Source of the DNA: Candidatus Dactylopiibacterium carminicum
Lineage (GTDB): Bacteria > Pseudomonadota > Gammaproteobacteria > Burkholderiales > Rhodocyclaceae
Assembly: GCF_014736495.1 (NCBI RefSeq)
Contig: NZ_MDUX01000006.1
Coordinates: forward strand, 1-64,000
Direction of reading: 5' to 3'
Length of the DNA stretch: 64,000 nt
Below the pieces are notes generated by a model, which saw nothing but the letters and a program-made list of their open reading frames with translations, searched no databases and was not told the DNA's origin. Below, in pieces: positions 52,056 to 62,853 of this stretch; positions within the stretch are counted from its first letter, which is position 1, and the number at the start of each line of letters is the position of its first letter. The position numbers and the translations under genes are program-made.

Positions 52056-53357
52056 TCAGCGCTCCGTCATGGGCTTCACATCGCGGCGCGGCTCGCCGGT
52101 GTAGAGCTGACGGGGACGACCGATCTTCTGCTCAGGATCTCCGGTCATCTCGTGCCATTGGGCGATCCAGCCGATGGTACGGGCCATGGCGAAGATGCCG
52201 GTGAAGAGCGACACGGGGATTCCCATCGCCTTCTGCACGATGCCCGAGTAGAAATCGACGTTCGGATACAGCTTGCGGGAAACGAAGTATTCGTCTTCCA
52301 GCGCGATCTTTTCGAGCTCCATGGCGAGCTTGAACATCGGGTCGTTCTGCAGGCCCAGTTCGCCCAGCACCTCGTGGCAGGTTTCGCGCATGAGCTTGGC
52401 GCGCGGGTCGTAGTTCTTGTAGACGCGGTGCCCGAAGCCCATCAGCTTGACGTTGGAGTTCTTATCCTTCACTTCCTTGATGAACTCGCCGATCTTGGCC
52501 ACGCCGCCACGCTTCATGATGTCGTCCAGCATTACCAGGCATGCCTCGTTGGCGCCACCGTGCGCCGGGCCCCACAGGCAGGCGATGCCAGCGGCGATAC
52601 AGGCGAAGGGGTTGGCGCCAGATGAGCCGGACAGCCGCACCGTGGAGGTGGAAGCGTTCTGCTCGTGGTCGGCATGCAGGATCAGGATGCGGTCCAGCGC
52701 GCGGGCCAGCACCGGGTTCGGCTCGTACTTCTCGCACGGCGTGGCGAACATCATGTGCAGGAAGTTCGACGCGTAATCCAGATCATTGCGCGGGAACATG
52801 AAAGGCTGACCGACCGTGTACTTGTAGGCCATCGCAGTGATCGTCGGCATCTTGGCGATCAGGCGGGTCGCCGCGATGAAGCGGTGATCCGGATTGTTGA
52901 TGTCCAGCGAATCCTGGTAATAGGCCGCCAGCGCGCCGACCACGCCGACGAGGATGGACATCGGGTGCGCGTCACGACGGAAGCCCTGGTACAGGCGCGT
53001 GAGCTGCTCATGCACCATGGTGTGGCTGCGTACGACCTTTTCGAATTCCAGATACTCGCTCTTGCTGGGCAGCTCGCCGTTCTTCAGCAGATAACAGGTT
53101 TCGAGATAGTTGCAATGCACCGCAAGCTGCTCTATGGGGTAACCGCGATACAGCAGTTCGCCCTTGTCGCCATCGATGTAGGTGATGGACGACTTGCAGG
53201 CCGCTGTAGACATGAAACCGGGATCGAAGGTGAAAGCGCCGGTCTTGCCGTACAGCGTACGGATGTCGACGACATCGGGGCCGATACTGCCGGAAATCAC
53301 CGGGAACTCGTAGGACTGGTCGTTGAATGACAGTTTGGCGGTTTTCTGCGTCGTCAT
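52056..53357 (-). CDS. gltA: Citrate synthase (type II)
   Basis: 433 residues with the catalytic residues in [31 protein letters not shown] and [14 protein letters not shown]. It condenses acetyl-CoA and oxaloacetate. The length and the NADH-site-like N-terminal domain fit the hexameric Gram-negative type. AAGGA precedes ATG 53357, and its first codon overlaps the sdhE stop (ATGA); the open frame upstream is the antisense/other-frame shadow of sdhE. Confidence 0.96.
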   Translation of the reverse strand: MTTQKTAKLSFNDQSYEFPVISGSIGPDVVDIRTLYGKTGAFTFDPGFMSTAACKSSITYIDGDKGELLYRGYPIEQLAVHCNYLETCYLLKNGELPSKSEYLEFEKVVRSHTMVHEQLTRLYQGFRRDAHPMSILVGVVGALAAYYQDSLDINNPDHRFIAATRLIAKMPTITAMAYKYTVGQPFMFPRNDLDYASNFLHMMFATPCEKYEPNPVLARALDRILILHADHEQNASTSTVRLSGSSGANPFACIAAGIACLWGPAHGGANEACLVMLDDIMKRGGVAKIGEFIKEVKDKNSNVKLMGFGHRVYKNYDPRAKLMRETCHEVLGELGLQNDPMFKLAMELEKIALEDEYFVSRKLYPNVDFYSGIVQKAMGIPVSLFTGIFAMARTIGWIAQWHEMTGDPEQKIGRPRQLYTGEPRRDVKPMTER

Positions 53358-53656
53358 ACTTGCTTTTCCTTCTCTAGAAGAACAGTTTCCTGTGATGTGT
53401 CCGGAGCGCTCCGTCGCAGCAGCGCGATAAGCGGCTGCCAGCGCTCGACACTGCATTGTGCCTTGCCATTGAGCATTGCCCACAACTCGTGATCGTCGCT
53501 TTCGAGCAATTCGAGCAGAGTCTGCAGGCTTTCCTCGTCCAGTCGTGCAAGCCCCTGGTCGATGAAGCGCTGGAAGAAAAGATCCAGCTCCAGCAGCCCT
53601 CGCCGGGCACGCCAGCGAACCTTCGCCTGCAAGGCGGCCAGTGTCTCCATATTCAT
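53354..53656 (-). CDS. sdhE: Succinate dehydrogenase assembly factor SdhE
   Basis: 100 residues of the small helical SdhE/YgfY family with the diagnostic RGxxE motif ([10 protein letters not shown]) and [22 protein letters not shown]. It promotes covalent FAD attachment to SdhA. It starts within the sdhB stop (ATGA, 53653-53656) and ends within the gltA start, so three genes are translationally chained. Confidence 0.92.
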   Translation of the reverse strand: MNMETLAALQAKVRWRARRGLLELDLFFQRFIDQGLARLDEESLQTLLELLESDDHELWAMLNGKAQCSVERWQPLIALLRRSAPDTSQETVLLEKEKQV

Positions 53657-54363
53657 ACCGCCCGCGAAAGCATCAGTTCCTTGATCTTGCCGATCGCCTT
53701 GGTCGGATTCAGATGCTTGGGGCAGACATCCACGCAATTCATGATGGTGTGGCAGCGGAACAGGCGGTACGGATCCTCGAGGTTGTCCAGACGCTCGTTG
53801 GTGATCTCGTCACGCGTGTCGGCGATGAACCGGTAGGCGGCCAGAAGACCAGCTGGACCGACAAACTTGTCGGGGTTCCACCAGAAGCTCGGACAGCTCG
53901 TGGAGCAGCAGGCGCACAAGATGCACTCATAGAGACCATTGAGTTCTTCACGCTGTTCGGGCGACTGCAGGCGCTCCTTTTCAGGGGCCGGTGTGTTGTT
54001 GACCACGTAGGGCTTGATCGAGTGGTACTGCTTGAAGAACTGCGTCATGTCCACGATCAGATCGCGGATTACCGGCAGCCCCGGCAACGGGCGCAACACC
54101 ACCGGCTGGGCCAGGCTATCAATATCGGTCAGACAGGCCAGCCCATTCTTGCCGTTGATGTTCATCGCATCCGAGCCGCAGACGCCCTCACGGCAGGAAC
54201 GGCGGAAGGCCAGCGAATCATCCTGCGCCTTGAGCTTGACCAGCGCGTCGAGCAGCTTGCGGTCGGTGGGGTCCAGCTCGATCGACAGCTCCTGCATATA
54301 GGGCTTGGCGTCGCGGTCAGGATCGTAACGATAGATCTTGAAGCTGATGGTGCGGTTTGCCAT
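53653..54363 (-). CDS. sdhB: Succinate dehydrogenase iron-sulfur subunit
   Basis: 236 residues with the ligands of all three clusters: [2Fe-2S] in [22 protein letters not shown], then [16 protein letters not shown] and [17 protein letters not shown] for the [4Fe-4S] and [3Fe-4S] centres. It passes electrons from SdhA to quinone at the membrane. It lies between sdhA and sdhE in the same run. Confidence 0.96.
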   Translation of the reverse strand: MANRTISFKIYRYDPDRDAKPYMQELSIELDPTDRKLLDALVKLKAQDDSLAFRRSCREGVCGSDAMNINGKNGLACLTDIDSLAQPVVLRPLPGLPVIRDLIVDMTQFFKQYHSIKPYVVNNTPAPEKERLQSPEQREELNGLYECILCACCSTSCPSFWWNPDKFVGPAGLLAAYRFIADTRDEITNERLDNLEDPYRLFRCHTIMNCVDVCPKHLNPTKAIGKIKELMLSRAV

Positions 54364-54384
54364 GTCTCTTCGACTCCTCGGCGA

Positions 54385-56160
54385 TCAGTAGGCGCGCTTC
54401 TTGAGCGGAACGCTGTCGACGCTAAGCGGCTTGAGCGTGACCGGCTTGTATTCGAGGCGATTGCCATCGCGGTACCACAGCGTGTGCTTAAGCCAGCTGG
54501 CGTCATCCCGCCCGTCCGGATGCTCGGGCGTGTCCGGCGCGTCATCGCGCACGTGCGCACCGCGCGATTCGGTACGTGCGTTGGCCGACACCATGGTCGC
54601 CTTGGCGACCTCGATGAGGTTCTCCAGTTCCAGCGCTTCCATGCGTGCGGTGTTCCACACCTTGGATTTGTCTCGGATCTGGATCTGTGCCACATCTTCG
54701 GCAATCGCCAGGATCTTGCCCACGCCCTGCGCCAGCATCTCCTTGAAGCGGAACACGCCGGCATGGTTCTGCATGGTGCGCTGCATCGCCAGACGGGTTT
54801 CGTGTACATCCGCGCCCTCTTTCTGACCATCCAGCCGCGCCAGCCGGGCCAGCGTACGGTCGATTTCGGCCTGCGGGATCTCCGGCTGCGCAGCCGGCAG
54901 CCGGCGGATGTACTCGATCATCGATTGGCTGGCACTCTTGCCGAATACCAGCAGATCCAGCAGCGAATTGGTTCCCAGCCGGTTTGCACCGTGAACCGAG
55001 GCACAGGCGCATTCTCCTGCCGCATAGAAGCCTGGTACGGCTTCGCCATGCACCACCACCTCGGCGTTGTAATTGGTGGGGATGCCTCCCATCTGGTAGT
55101 GGCAGGTCGGCACAACAGGAATCGGCGCCTTGATCGGATCCGTACCGGCAAACTGGATCGAGATCTCACGGATGCCGGGCAGCCGCGTCATGATGATATT
55201 CGGATCCAAATGGGTGATGTCCAGCAGCACGTGGTCCCTGTTCGGCCCGCAGCCACGCCCTTCGTTGATCTCGGTGACCATGGCGCGCGAAACCACGTCG
55301 CGCGAGGCGAGATCCTTGGCGTTGGGTGCATAGCGCTCCATGAAGCGCTCACCCGAGGCATTGCGCAGGATGCCTCCTTCGCCTCGCACGCCCTCTGTGA
55401 TCAGCACACCCGCACCAGCCACGCCCGTCGGGTGGAACTGCCAGAACTCCATGTCTTCCAGCGGAATGCCGGCACGCGCTGCCATACCCAGGCCATCGCC
55501 GGTATTGATGAATGCGTTGGTCGAGGAGTGATAGATGCGCCCCGCCCCGCCCGTAGCGAACAGCGTGGCCTTGGCCTGGAAGAGGGTCAGCTCGCCGGAC
55601 TCCAGCTCCATGGCGATCACGCCCAGCACGCGGCCATCTGCGGCGCGCAGCAGGTCCAGCGCCAGCCACTCGACGAAGAACTGGGTGTTGGCACGCACGT
55701 TGCGCTGATACAGCGCATGCAGCATGGCGTGGCCGGTCCGGTCGGCGGCCGCACAGGCACGACGCACCGGCTTGCCTTCGCCGAAGTTCGAGATATGACC
55801 ACCGAACGGACGCTGATAGATCTTGCCGTCATCGGTACGGTCAAAAGGCATGCCGTAATGCTCGAGCTCGATCACGACTTCCGGCGCCTGTTTGCACATG
55901 AATTCGATCGCGTCCTGATCGCCGAGCCAGTCGGAACCCTTGACTGTGTCGTACATGTGCCAGCGCCAGTCGTCCGGCTCGGAATTGCCCAGCGAGGCCG
56001 AAACCCCGCCCTGGGCAGCCACGGTGTGCGAACGCGTGGGAAACACCTTGGAGATCACCGCCGTCTTCAGGCCGGACTCCGCCAGACCAACGGCGGCACG
56101 CATGCCGGCACCGCCGGCCCCCACGATCACTGCATCGAAATTACGCTTGGCGATGTTCAC
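54385..56160 (-). CDS. sdhA: Succinate dehydrogenase flavoprotein subunit
   Basis: 591 residues: the FAD-binding start FDAVIVGAGGAGMRAAVGLAESG, the covalent-FAD His in PTRSHTVAAQGGVSA, FATGGAGRIYHSSTNAF, MEFWQFHPTGVAGAGVL and the active-site Arg region GEGGILRNASGERF. It oxidises succinate to fumarate. It abuts sdhD with no gap. A very long open frame on the opposite strand here is a codon-bias shadow. Confidence 0.97.
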   Translation of the reverse strand: MNIAKRNFDAVIVGAGGAGMRAAVGLAESGLKTAVISKVFPTRSHTVAAQGGVSASLGNSEPDDWRWHMYDTVKGSDWLGDQDAIEFMCKQAPEVVIELEHYGMPFDRTDDGKIYQRPFGGHISNFGEGKPVRRACAAADRTGHAMLHALYQRNVRANTQFFVEWLALDLLRAADGRVLGVIAMELESGELTLFQAKATLFATGGAGRIYHSSTNAFINTGDGLGMAARAGIPLEDMEFWQFHPTGVAGAGVLITEGVRGEGGILRNASGERFMERYAPNAKDLASRDVVSRAMVTEINEGRGCGPNRDHVLLDITHLDPNIIMTRLPGIREISIQFAGTDPIKAPIPVVPTCHYQMGGIPTNYNAEVVVHGEAVPGFYAAGECACASVHGANRLGTNSLLDLLVFGKSASQSMIEYIRRLPAAQPEIPQAEIDRTLARLARLDGQKEGADVHETRLAMQRTMQNHAGVFRFKEMLAQGVGKILAIAEDVAQIQIRDKSKVWNTARMEALELENLIEVAKATMVSANARTESRGAHVRDDAPDTPEHPDGRDDASWLKHTLWYRDGNRLEYKPVTLKPLSVDSVPLKKRAY

Positions 56161-56508
56161 TCAGAGCCTCCACAGAATCTGTGCGACCCAGCCAGCGTAG
56201 CCGACCAGGGCCAGAAGGGTCAGTACGTGCAGGGTCAGACGCAGGCTGATCTGCTGTACATAATCCATCCAGATATCCCGGATGCCGACCCACGCGTGAT
56301 AGAACAAGGCCAGGGCAAACAGGAAAGTCACGAATTTCGTGAAACCGCCTGCCATCAGGGTTCGCCAGGCCTCATTGTCATGCGCCGGAAGCAGCGCAAT
56401 GCGCACGAGCATGTAGACGGTGTAGACCGCCATCACCACGGCAGTGACACGCTGCGCCAGCCAATCCCGGAAGCCGTAGTGGGCTCCGACCACCAGTCGT
56501 TTCACCAT
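56161..56508 (-). CDS. sdhD: Succinate dehydrogenase membrane anchor SdhD
   Basis: 115 residues and three transmembrane helices: ALFYHAWVGIRDIWMDYV in the second carries the likely haem-ligand His and the quinone-site Asp-Tyr. It begins MVKRLVVGAHYGFRDWLAQRVTA, like other SdhD proteins. It overlaps the sdhC end by 7 bp and is directly followed by sdhA. Confidence 0.93.
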   Translation of the reverse strand: MVKRLVVGAHYGFRDWLAQRVTAVVMAVYTVYMLVRIALLPAHDNEAWRTLMAGGFTKFVTFLFALALFYHAWVGIRDIWMDYVQQISLRLTLHVLTLLALVGYAGWVAQILWRL

Positions 56509-56912
56509 GTCAGCCCCCCCAGCACGACCGTCAGCGTGAGGCTCACGGCGAACACCGCCCAGGCGCTGGCACGGGCTGGCGCACGATCAACGCCGATATG
56601 CATATCCAGCAACAGAAAGCGAATACCCGCGCAGAAGTGATGCAGGTAAGCCCAGAGCAACCCCAACAGCAGCAGCTTGACCAAGGGCAGGCCCAACAAG
56701 GAGAACTCCATGGCCGACCGGTAGGCGGAAAACTGCTCGGGAGTCCCCAGGCTTGCGCCGAACAGCCAGATCAACAAGGGCATACAGAGAAACAGGCCCG
56801 CGCCGCTGACACGATGAAAGATCGACACGAACCCCGGCACCGGCAACATGATCCCGAGCAGGAACACGTTGAGATATTTGGGTCTGGCCTTGACGGCCGC
56901 AGCTTGCGCCAT
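56502..56912 (-). CDS. sdhC: Succinate dehydrogenase cytochrome b556 subunit SdhC
   Basis: 136 residues and three transmembrane helices, with SIFHRVSGAGLFLCMP (the quinone-site Ser/Arg region) and AYLHHFCAGIRFLLLD (the haem-ligand His). ATG 56912 has a strong GGAGGGAG. An alternative ATG at 56960 directly follows the gntR stop and would add 16 residues; I consider it less likely. Confidence 0.92.
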   Translation of the reverse strand: MAQAAAVKARPKYLNVFLLGIMLPVPGFVSIFHRVSGAGLFLCMPLLIWLFGASLGTPEQFSAYRSAMEFSLLGLPLVKLLLLGLLWAYLHHFCAGIRFLLLDMHIGVDRAPARASAWAVFAVSLTLTVVLGGLTW

Positions 56913-56960
56913 GCTTGCTCCCTCCATCCATGCGGGCCCGTGGGCCGCGCGGTTTGTCAT

Positions 56961-57689
56961 TCAGCTCAGTTCGTTGACGTAATAGTGCTCCGCAGTGGAA
57001 TACAGGCCACGGCGCCACTCAACCGGCTTGTCTCCATAGGTATACGCCACCCGCTCGACCGAAAGCAGTGGCGTGCCTTCCCGTACGTCCAGCATTTCCG
57101 CCACGGTCTTCTCGGCTGCCACGGCACGCAGCTTTTCGGTAGCACGCACCATGCGCACCCCGAATCGGGATTCGAAGAGGCTGTACAAGGACCCATGCCA
57201 GTCGCGCAGCATTTCCAGGGAAAGGCCGGGAAACACCTCGGCAGCCAGGTACATCTCGTCGATCACCACCGGCTTTCCATCAAGACGCAGCACGCGTCGC
57301 ACGATGACGATAGGGCTGCCCGGCCCCACACCGAGATTACGCGCGGCCTCCTGGCCGGCCTTGGCACGCATGCATTCCAAAGGTTGGCTCTTGGGCAGCA
57401 CCGGCCCGCCGCTGATGGCCTTCAGACGCAGAAAGCGAAATACGGCCCGCGGATCCTGATGAGAAGAGACGAAAGTACCCTTGCCCTGGCGGCGTATCAG
57501 GATGTTCTCGGCAGCCAGTTCATCTACCGCCTTGCGCACGGTGCCCTGGCTCACGCCAAAGCGCGCGGCCAGTACCTGCTCACTCGGAATCGCCTGCCCG
57601 GGAAGCCATTCCCCGGCATCGAGAGCGCGCACGATCAGATCCTTGATCTGTCGGTACAAAGGGCTGAAAGTCGGCGAGTTGTGTGCCAT
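56961..57689 (-). CDS. GntR/HutC-family regulator heading the sdh operon
   Basis: 242 residues. The N-terminal winged helix is LYRQIKDLIVRALDAGEWLPGQAIPSEQVLAARFGVSQGTVRKAVDEL. A UTRA ligand-binding domain follows (about 95-240: VVIDEMYLAAEVFPGL, YGDKPVEWRRGLYSTAEHYY). It is the first gene of the sdhCDAB-sdhE-gltA-sucAB run and divergent from mdh. A palindrome in the divergent gap is a good candidate for its operator. The ligand is unknown; a TCA-linked metabolite is plausible. Confidence 0.9.
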   Translation of the reverse strand: MAHNSPTFSPLYRQIKDLIVRALDAGEWLPGQAIPSEQVLAARFGVSQGTVRKAVDELAAENILIRRQGKGTFVSSHQDPRAVFRFLRLKAISGGPVLPKSQPLECMRAKAGQEAARNLGVGPGSPIVIVRRVLRLDGKPVVIDEMYLAAEVFPGLSLEMLRDWHGSLYSLFESRFGVRMVRATEKLRAVAAEKTVAEMLDVREGTPLLSVERVAYTYGDKPVEWRRGLYSTAEHYYVNELS

Positions 57690-57735
57690 AACGGCGATTC
57701 AAGCACAAACATTTCAGTTCGTCCATATCCTATTC

Positions 57736-57755
57736 TATGTCTTATAAAAGACATA
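57736..57755. promoter_or_regulatory. Candidate GntR operator between gntR and mdh
   Basis: TATGTCTT-ATAA-AAGACATA, a perfect 8-bp-arm palindrome. The form matches the GT...AC half-sites of HutC-type regulators. It lies 9 bp upstream of the mdh -35 hexamer and within the likely gntR promoter region. Confidence 0.65.
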
Positions 57756-57764
57756 AGATAGCTT

Positions 57765-57793
57765 TTGACACACAATATCGAGGGGTGTATAAA
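57765..57793 (+). promoter_or_regulatory. Consensus-like sigma70 promoter for mdh
   Basis: TTGACA (57765-57770), 17-bp spacer, TATAAA (57788-57793). It is about 90 bp before the mdh ATG. This is the best promoter match in the window. Confidence 0.8.
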
Positions 57794-57885
57794 TCGCGGC
57801 ACAACACGGCAACACCCGCAACCCCGACCAGCGCCTACCCAGCGCAACCCAAAATCCGGCAACACGCGTTCGACAGGAGATCCGC

Positions 57886-58878
57886 ATGTCCAAATCCCCA
57901 ATCCGTGTCACCGTCACCGGCGCAGCCGGCCAGATCGGTTACAGCTTGCTGTTCCGCATCGCCTCGGGCGAAATGCTCGGCAAGGATCAGCCGGTCATCC
58001 TGCAACTGCTCGACCTGCCCCAGGCCCAGAAGGCTCTGGCTGGCGTGATCATGGAACTGGAAGACTGTGCCTTCCCGTTGCTGGCTGGCGTGATCGCCAC
58101 GGATGACCCTGCGGTCGCCTTCAAGGACACCCAGGCAGCCCTGCTCGTCGGCGCCCGCCCACGCGGCCCCGGCATGGAGCGCAAGGATCTGCTGGCCGAG
58201 AACGCCAAGATTTTCACGGTGCAGGGTGCGGCCATCGGCCAGTATGCCCATCTCGACTGCCGCGTGCTGGTGGTGGGCAACCCTTGCAATACCAATGCCT
58301 ATATCGCCAAGGAAAGCGCGAAGAAATTCGGTCGCGTGCCAAAGAAGAATTTCACCGCGATGCTGCGCCTGGATCACAACCGCGCGCTGTCTCAGCTCTC
58401 GGCCAAGACGGGGCGCCCGGTCTCCAGCCTGAAGGGCCTGGTCGTCTGGGGCAACCACAGCCCGACCATGTATGCCGACTACCGTTTCGTCACCAGCAAC
58501 GGCGACAGCGTCAAGACACTGATCAACGACGACACCTGGAATCGTGACGTTTTCCTGCCCACCGTCGGCAAGCGCGGCGCAGCCATCATCGAGGCGCGTG
58601 GCCTGTCTTCTGCGGCCTCCGCCGCCAATGCCGCCATCGACCATATGCACGACTGGTTCCTCGGCACCAACGGTGAGTGGGTCACCATGGGTATCCCCTC
58701 GGATGGCTCCTATGGCATCCCCGCCGGCATCATCTATGGCGTGCCGGTGATCACCTCGGCAGGGGAGTACAAACGTGTGGAAGGGCTGGAGATTGACGCC
58801 TTCTCGCGCGAGCGCATGGACTTCACGCTCAAGGAACTGGAAGAGGAGCGTTCTGCCATCGCGGATCTGCTCAAGTAA
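57886..58878 (+). CDS. mdh: Malate dehydrogenase
   Basis: 330-residue enzyme of the long (cytosolic-type) malate dehydrogenase group: [21 protein letters not shown] (NAD loop), [14 protein letters not shown] (substrate-binding Arg loop), [25 protein letters not shown] and the catalytic His in [11 protein letters not shown]. It oxidises malate to oxaloacetate. AGGAG precedes the ATG. It is the first gene of the plus-strand mdh-lyase-acnB run. Confidence 0.96.
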   Translation: MSKSPIRVTVTGAAGQIGYSLLFRIASGEMLGKDQPVILQLLDLPQAQKALAGVIMELEDCAFPLLAGVIATDDPAVAFKDTQAALLVGARPRGPGMERKDLLAENAKIFTVQGAAIGQYAHLDCRVLVVGNPCNTNAYIAKESAKKFGRVPKKNFTAMLRLDHNRALSQLSAKTGRPVSSLKGLVVWGNHSPTMYADYRFVTSNGDSVKTLINDDTWNRDVFLPTVGKRGAAIIEARGLSSAASAANAAIDHMHDWFLGTNGEWVTMGIPSDGSYGIPAGIIYGVPVITSAGEYKRVEGLEIDAFSRERMDFTLKELEEERSAIADLLK

Positions 58879-58914
58879 TTCAAGCAAGCCCCCTCCCCCG
58901 ACAGAGAGACCACA

Positions 58915-59901
58915 ATGACCGGCGCCCACCCCGACAAGGTGCTCTACGCAGAATCCCGCGTATTGCCCGAACTCGCGGCCGTGGAACATTACGCCGGCAA
59001 CGAGAAGACCATGCGCAAGGCGCTCGGCCTGCAGGCCGAGCGCGGCGCGCTTTTCGACGTCACCCTTGATTGCGAGGATGGCGCTGCGGCTGGCGCCGAG
59101 CGTGACCACGCGGAACTCATCGGCGCACTGATCATGAGTGCCGACAACCGTTTCGACCGTGTCGGCGCACGTATCCACGACCTCACACATCCCCACTGGC
59201 GCACGGATCTTGAACAGATCATCGGCCTTGCGGGCTCCCGGCTGGCCTACGTGGTTTTGCCCAAGGCCCGTGGCGCGGCCGACGTCTCCCGTGCTTTAGC
59301 CTGCATGCGCGAACTGGAGAGCCGCCGCGATCTGCCGCAGATCCCGCTGCATGTGATCCTGGAAACCCACGGCGCCCTGCACGAAGCCTGGGATATCGCC
59401 AATCTGCCCGGCGTCGAATCGCTCGATTTCGGCCTGATGGATTTCGTCAGCGCGCATCACGGCGCGCTACCGGCCGCCTGCATGCACAGCCCGCTGCAGT
59501 TCGAGCATCCGCTGCTGGTCGCCGCCAAGACGCGCACCGTCAGCGCAGCCCTGGCCCATGGCATCGTTCCCACCCATAACGTGTGTACCGAACTGACGGA
59601 TTCAGTTCAGGTCGAAAAGGATGCCCGACGCGCACGCGAGGAATTCGGCTTCCTGCGCATGTGGAGCATTCACCCGCAGCAGATCGATCCCATCCTGCAC
59701 GGCATGCAACCCGCACCCACAGAAGTCGAAACCGCTGGCGAGATCGTCCTGGCAGCCCAGGCGGCGGATTGGGCTCCGATCCGCCACCACGACCGCTTGC
59801 ATGACAGAGCCTCGTTCCGCTATTACTGGGATCTGCTGCGCCGTGCCCACGCCACTGGTGTGCCATTGCCCGAGGACATCCAACAACGCTTTTTTGTTTG
59901 A
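58915..59901 (+). CDS. HpcH/HpaI-family CoA ester lyase (CitE-like)
   Basis: 328 residues of the CitE/malyl-CoA lyase fold: [13 protein letters not shown] (metal-binding Glu), [45 protein letters not shown] and [11 protein letters not shown]. The family cleaves or forms CoA esters such as (S)-citramalyl-CoA or malyl-CoA. There are no citrate lyase alpha or gamma subunits nearby, so it is not classical citrate lyase. The position between mdh and acnB suggests a C4/C5 acid side reaction or proofreading of CoA esters linked to the TCA cycle. Confidence 0.88.
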   Translation: MTGAHPDKVLYAESRVLPELAAVEHYAGNEKTMRKALGLQAERGALFDVTLDCEDGAAAGAERDHAELIGALIMSADNRFDRVGARIHDLTHPHWRTDLEQIIGLAGSRLAYVVLPKARGAADVSRALACMRELESRRDLPQIPLHVILETHGALHEAWDIANLPGVESLDFGLMDFVSAHHGALPAACMHSPLQFEHPLLVAAKTRTVSAALAHGIVPTHNVCTELTDSVQVEKDARRAREEFGFLRMWSIHPQQIDPILHGMQPAPTEVETAGEIVLAAQAADWAPIRHHDRLHDRASFRYYWDLLRRAHATGVPLPEDIQQRFFV

Positions 59902-59957
59902 CGCTTACCGCAGAAGCCACCTCCCCGTCGCTTCTGCCCAGACCTGGAGAACAGACC

Positions 59958-62573
59958 GTGCTCGTAGCCTATCGCCAACACGTCACTGAGCGCGCCGCGC
60001 TCGGCATCCCCCCTCTTGCGCTGGACGCCCAGCAGACCGCCGAGCTGATCGAGTTGCTGAAGAATCCGCCCGCCGGCGAAGAGGATTTCCTCGTCGAACT
60101 GATCACGCATCGCGTCCCTCCGGGTGTTGACGATGCTGCCAAGGTCAAGGCCTCGTTCCTTGCCGCCGTTGCCCACGGCGAAGCCGCCAGTCCGCTGATC
60201 GACAAGGCCAAGGCCACCGAGCTGCTGGGCACCATGGTAGGGGGCTACAACGTCAAGCCGCTGATCGAGCTGCTCGATGACGTCTCGCTGGCTCCGATTG
60301 CCGCTGCCGGCCTGAAGAAGACCTTGCTGATGTTCGATTTCTTCCATGACGTGGCAGAGAAGGCCAAGGCAGGCAACGCGCAGGCCAAGGCAGTAGTGCA
60401 GAGCTGGGCCGACGCCGAATGGTTCACCTCTCGCCCCGAAGTGCCTGCCAGCATGAAGCTGACCGTTTTCAAGGTGCCCGGCGAGACCAACACCGACGAC
60501 CTCTCGCCCGCCCCCGATGCTTGGAGCCGTCCGGATATCCCGCTGCACTCGCTGGCGATGCTCAAGAACACCCGGGCAGACGCAGCCTTCAAACCCGAGG
60601 AAGACGGCAAGCGTGGTCCGATCCAGCTGATCCGCGATCTTGCCGCCAAAGGCAATCTCGTCGCTTATGTGGCCGATGTGGTCGGCACTGGCTCTTCGCG
60701 CAAATCCGCCACGAATTCCGTGCTGTGGTGGACCGGCGAAGACATCCCCTTCGTGCCGAACAAGAAATTCGGCGGCGTCTGTCTGGGCGGCAAGATCGCG
60801 CCGATCTTCTTCAACACGCAGGAAGACGCTGGCGCACTGCCTATCGAAATCGACGTTTCGAAAATGGATCTGGGCGACGAGATCGAGCTGAAGGTAGACC
60901 ACGCGACAGGCAAGGTCACCACCGTCAAGAATGGCGCCACGATTTCCGAATCGCACCTCAAGACACTGGTACTGCTGGATGAAGTGCGCGCTGGCGGCCG
61001 CATCAACCTGATCATCGGCCGCAGCCTGACTGCCAAGGCTCGCGAATTCCTCGGCCTGCCCGCCTCCACCCTCTTCCGCCTGCCCCAGGATCCGATCGAC
61101 TCCGGCAAGGGCTTCACGCTGGCGCAGAAGATGGTGGGTCGCGCCGTCGGCCTGCCGGAAGCAAATGGACAACAACAGGGTGTGCGCCCGGGAACCTACT
61201 GCGAACCAAAGATGACCTCGGTCGGCTCGCAGGACACCACCGGCCCGATGACCCGCGATGAACTCAAGGATCTCGCTTGTCTGGGCTTCTCCGCCGATCT
61301 GGTGATGCAGTCCTTCTGCCATACCGCGGCTTATCCGAAGCCGGTGGACGTGAAGACGCATCGCGAACTGCCCAAATTCATCTCCAACCGTGGCGGTATC
61401 TCGCTGCGGCCTGGCGACGGCATCATCCACTCATGGCTCAACCGCATGCTGCTGCCTGACACCGTCGGCACCGGCGGCGACAGCCACACCCGCTTCCCCA
61501 TCGGCATCAGCTTCCCAGCCGGCTCCGGCTTGGTCGCTTTCGCGGCGGCCACGGGCGTGATGCCGCTGGATATGCCGGAATCGATTCTGGTGCGCTTCAA
61601 GGGCGAAATGCAGCCCGGCATCACCCTGCGCGACCTGGTTCATGCCATTCCGCTGTACGCCATCAAGCAAGGCTTGTTGACGGTGGCCAAGGCCGGCAAG
61701 AAGAACGCCTTTTCCGGCCGTATCCTTGAAATCGAAGGCTTGCCGAAGCTCAAGGTCGAGCAGGCCTTCGAGCTCTCCGATGCCTCCGCCGAGCGCTCTG
61801 CCGCTGGCTGCACGATCAAGCTCGACAAGGAGCCCATCATCGAGTACCTGAACTCGAACATCGTGCTGCTGAAGAACATGATTGCCGACGGCTATCAGGA
61901 CAAGCGCTCGCTGGAGCGCCGAATCCAGAAGATGGAGGACTGGCTGGCTGCGCCGCAATTGCTGGAAGCCGATGCCGATGCCGAATACGCCGAGATCATC
62001 GAGATCGACCTGGCCGAAATCAAGGAACCCGTGGTGTGCTGCCCGAACGACCCGGACGACGCCAAGTTCCTCTCCGAAGTCTCCAACACGCCGATCGACG
62101 AGGTATTCATCGGTTCCTGCATGACCAACATCGGCCATTTCCGCGCGGCATCCAAGCTGCTCGACGGCAAGCGCGACATCCCGGTGAAGCTGTGGATCGC
62201 TCCGCCGACCAAGATGGATGCCGCCGAACTGACCCGGGAGGGCCACTACGGCGTGTTCGGCACGGCTGGCGCGCGCACCGAGATGCCGGGTTGCTCGCTG
62301 TGCATGGGTAATCAGGCGCAGGTCCGTGAAGGTGCGACGGTGATGTCTACCTCCACCCGTAATTTCCCGAACCGCCTGGGTAAGAACACCAACGTCTTCC
62401 TCGGCTCGGCCGAACTCGCCGCAATCTGTTCCAAGCTCGGCCGCATCCCGACCGTCGCGGAGTATCACGCGGACATGGGCGTGATCAATGCCGATGGCAC
62501 CAAGATCTACCGCTACATGAATTTCGACCAGATTTCCGAATACAAGGAAATCGCAGATGACGTGAAGGTCTGA
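59958..62573 (+). CDS. acnB: Aconitate hydratase B
   Basis: 871 residues: a HEAT-like N-terminal domain ([34 protein letters not shown]), then [39 protein letters not shown] and [13 protein letters not shown]. Cluster cysteines lie in [12 protein letters not shown] and [11 protein letters not shown]. This domain order is that of AcnB, not AcnA. It isomerises citrate and isocitrate. I chose GTG 59958 with GGAG upstream, which matches the family N terminus; the open frame extends to a TTG at 59898, overlapping the lyase gene. Confidence 0.95.
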   Translation: MLVAYRQHVTERAALGIPPLALDAQQTAELIELLKNPPAGEEDFLVELITHRVPPGVDDAAKVKASFLAAVAHGEAASPLIDKAKATELLGTMVGGYNVKPLIELLDDVSLAPIAAAGLKKTLLMFDFFHDVAEKAKAGNAQAKAVVQSWADAEWFTSRPEVPASMKLTVFKVPGETNTDDLSPAPDAWSRPDIPLHSLAMLKNTRADAAFKPEEDGKRGPIQLIRDLAAKGNLVAYVADVVGTGSSRKSATNSVLWWTGEDIPFVPNKKFGGVCLGGKIAPIFFNTQEDAGALPIEIDVSKMDLGDEIELKVDHATGKVTTVKNGATISESHLKTLVLLDEVRAGGRINLIIGRSLTAKAREFLGLPASTLFRLPQDPIDSGKGFTLAQKMVGRAVGLPEANGQQQGVRPGTYCEPKMTSVGSQDTTGPMTRDELKDLACLGFSADLVMQSFCHTAAYPKPVDVKTHRELPKFISNRGGISLRPGDGIIHSWLNRMLLPDTVGTGGDSHTRFPIGISFPAGSGLVAFAAATGVMPLDMPESILVRFKGEMQPGITLRDLVHAIPLYAIKQGLLTVAKAGKKNAFSGRILEIEGLPKLKVEQAFELSDASAERSAAGCTIKLDKEPIIEYLNSNIVLLKNMIADGYQDKRSLERRIQKMEDWLAAPQLLEADADAEYAEIIEIDLAEIKEPVVCCPNDPDDAKFLSEVSNTPIDEVFIGSCMTNIGHFRAASKLLDGKRDIPVKLWIAPPTKMDAAELTREGHYGVFGTAGARTEMPGCSLCMGNQAQVREGATVMSTSTRNFPNRLGKNTNVFLGSAELAAICSKLGRIPTVAEYHADMGVINADGTKIYRYMNFDQISEYKEIADDVKV

Positions 62574-62596
62574 ACCTCCACGACGCCCTCCCAAAG

Positions 62597-62628
62597 GCTC
62601 GTCCGGTATCTCCGGATGGGCTTTTTTG
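62597..62628 (+). terminator. Terminator after acnB
   Basis: GCTCGTCCGG, 5-nt loop, CCGGATGGGC then TTTTTT. The stem has two G-T pairs. It ends the mdh-lyase-acnB transcript. The next 220 bp before the repeat show only a CGGGGC/GCCCCG hairpin (62652-62667) and no gene. Confidence 0.85.
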
Positions 62629-62853
62629 TCGCCGGACCAGGTATTCGCTCGGGGCAGCAGCCCCGCGTGACACGAAAGTCCAGAAGGTTTTTGCGTGCCT
62701 GCGCACGAAAGAACGCTCGAAATCGCACCAAAGCAGGACATATTCCGCAACTTCTGCGCGACAGCAAAGGCTCCCGTTCCGTCGCAACGCACAATCAGCT
62801 ATCGTTGTAGCCTTGAGGCCCTCCGGCGCCTGAGGTCATCCTTCCGTCAGCAC

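Noticed and set aside
53641-56640. 999-codon open frame on the plus strand opposite sdhB/sdhA/sdhD
   Set aside because: It is antisense to clearly conserved sdh genes. Long antisense frames arise from GC-rich codon bias; it has no recognisable domain or ribosome-binding site.
59823-61430. 535-codon minus-strand frame opposite acnB, and similar frames at 57835-59196 and 61431-62792
   Set aside because: Antisense to mdh, the lyase and acnB, which are certain.
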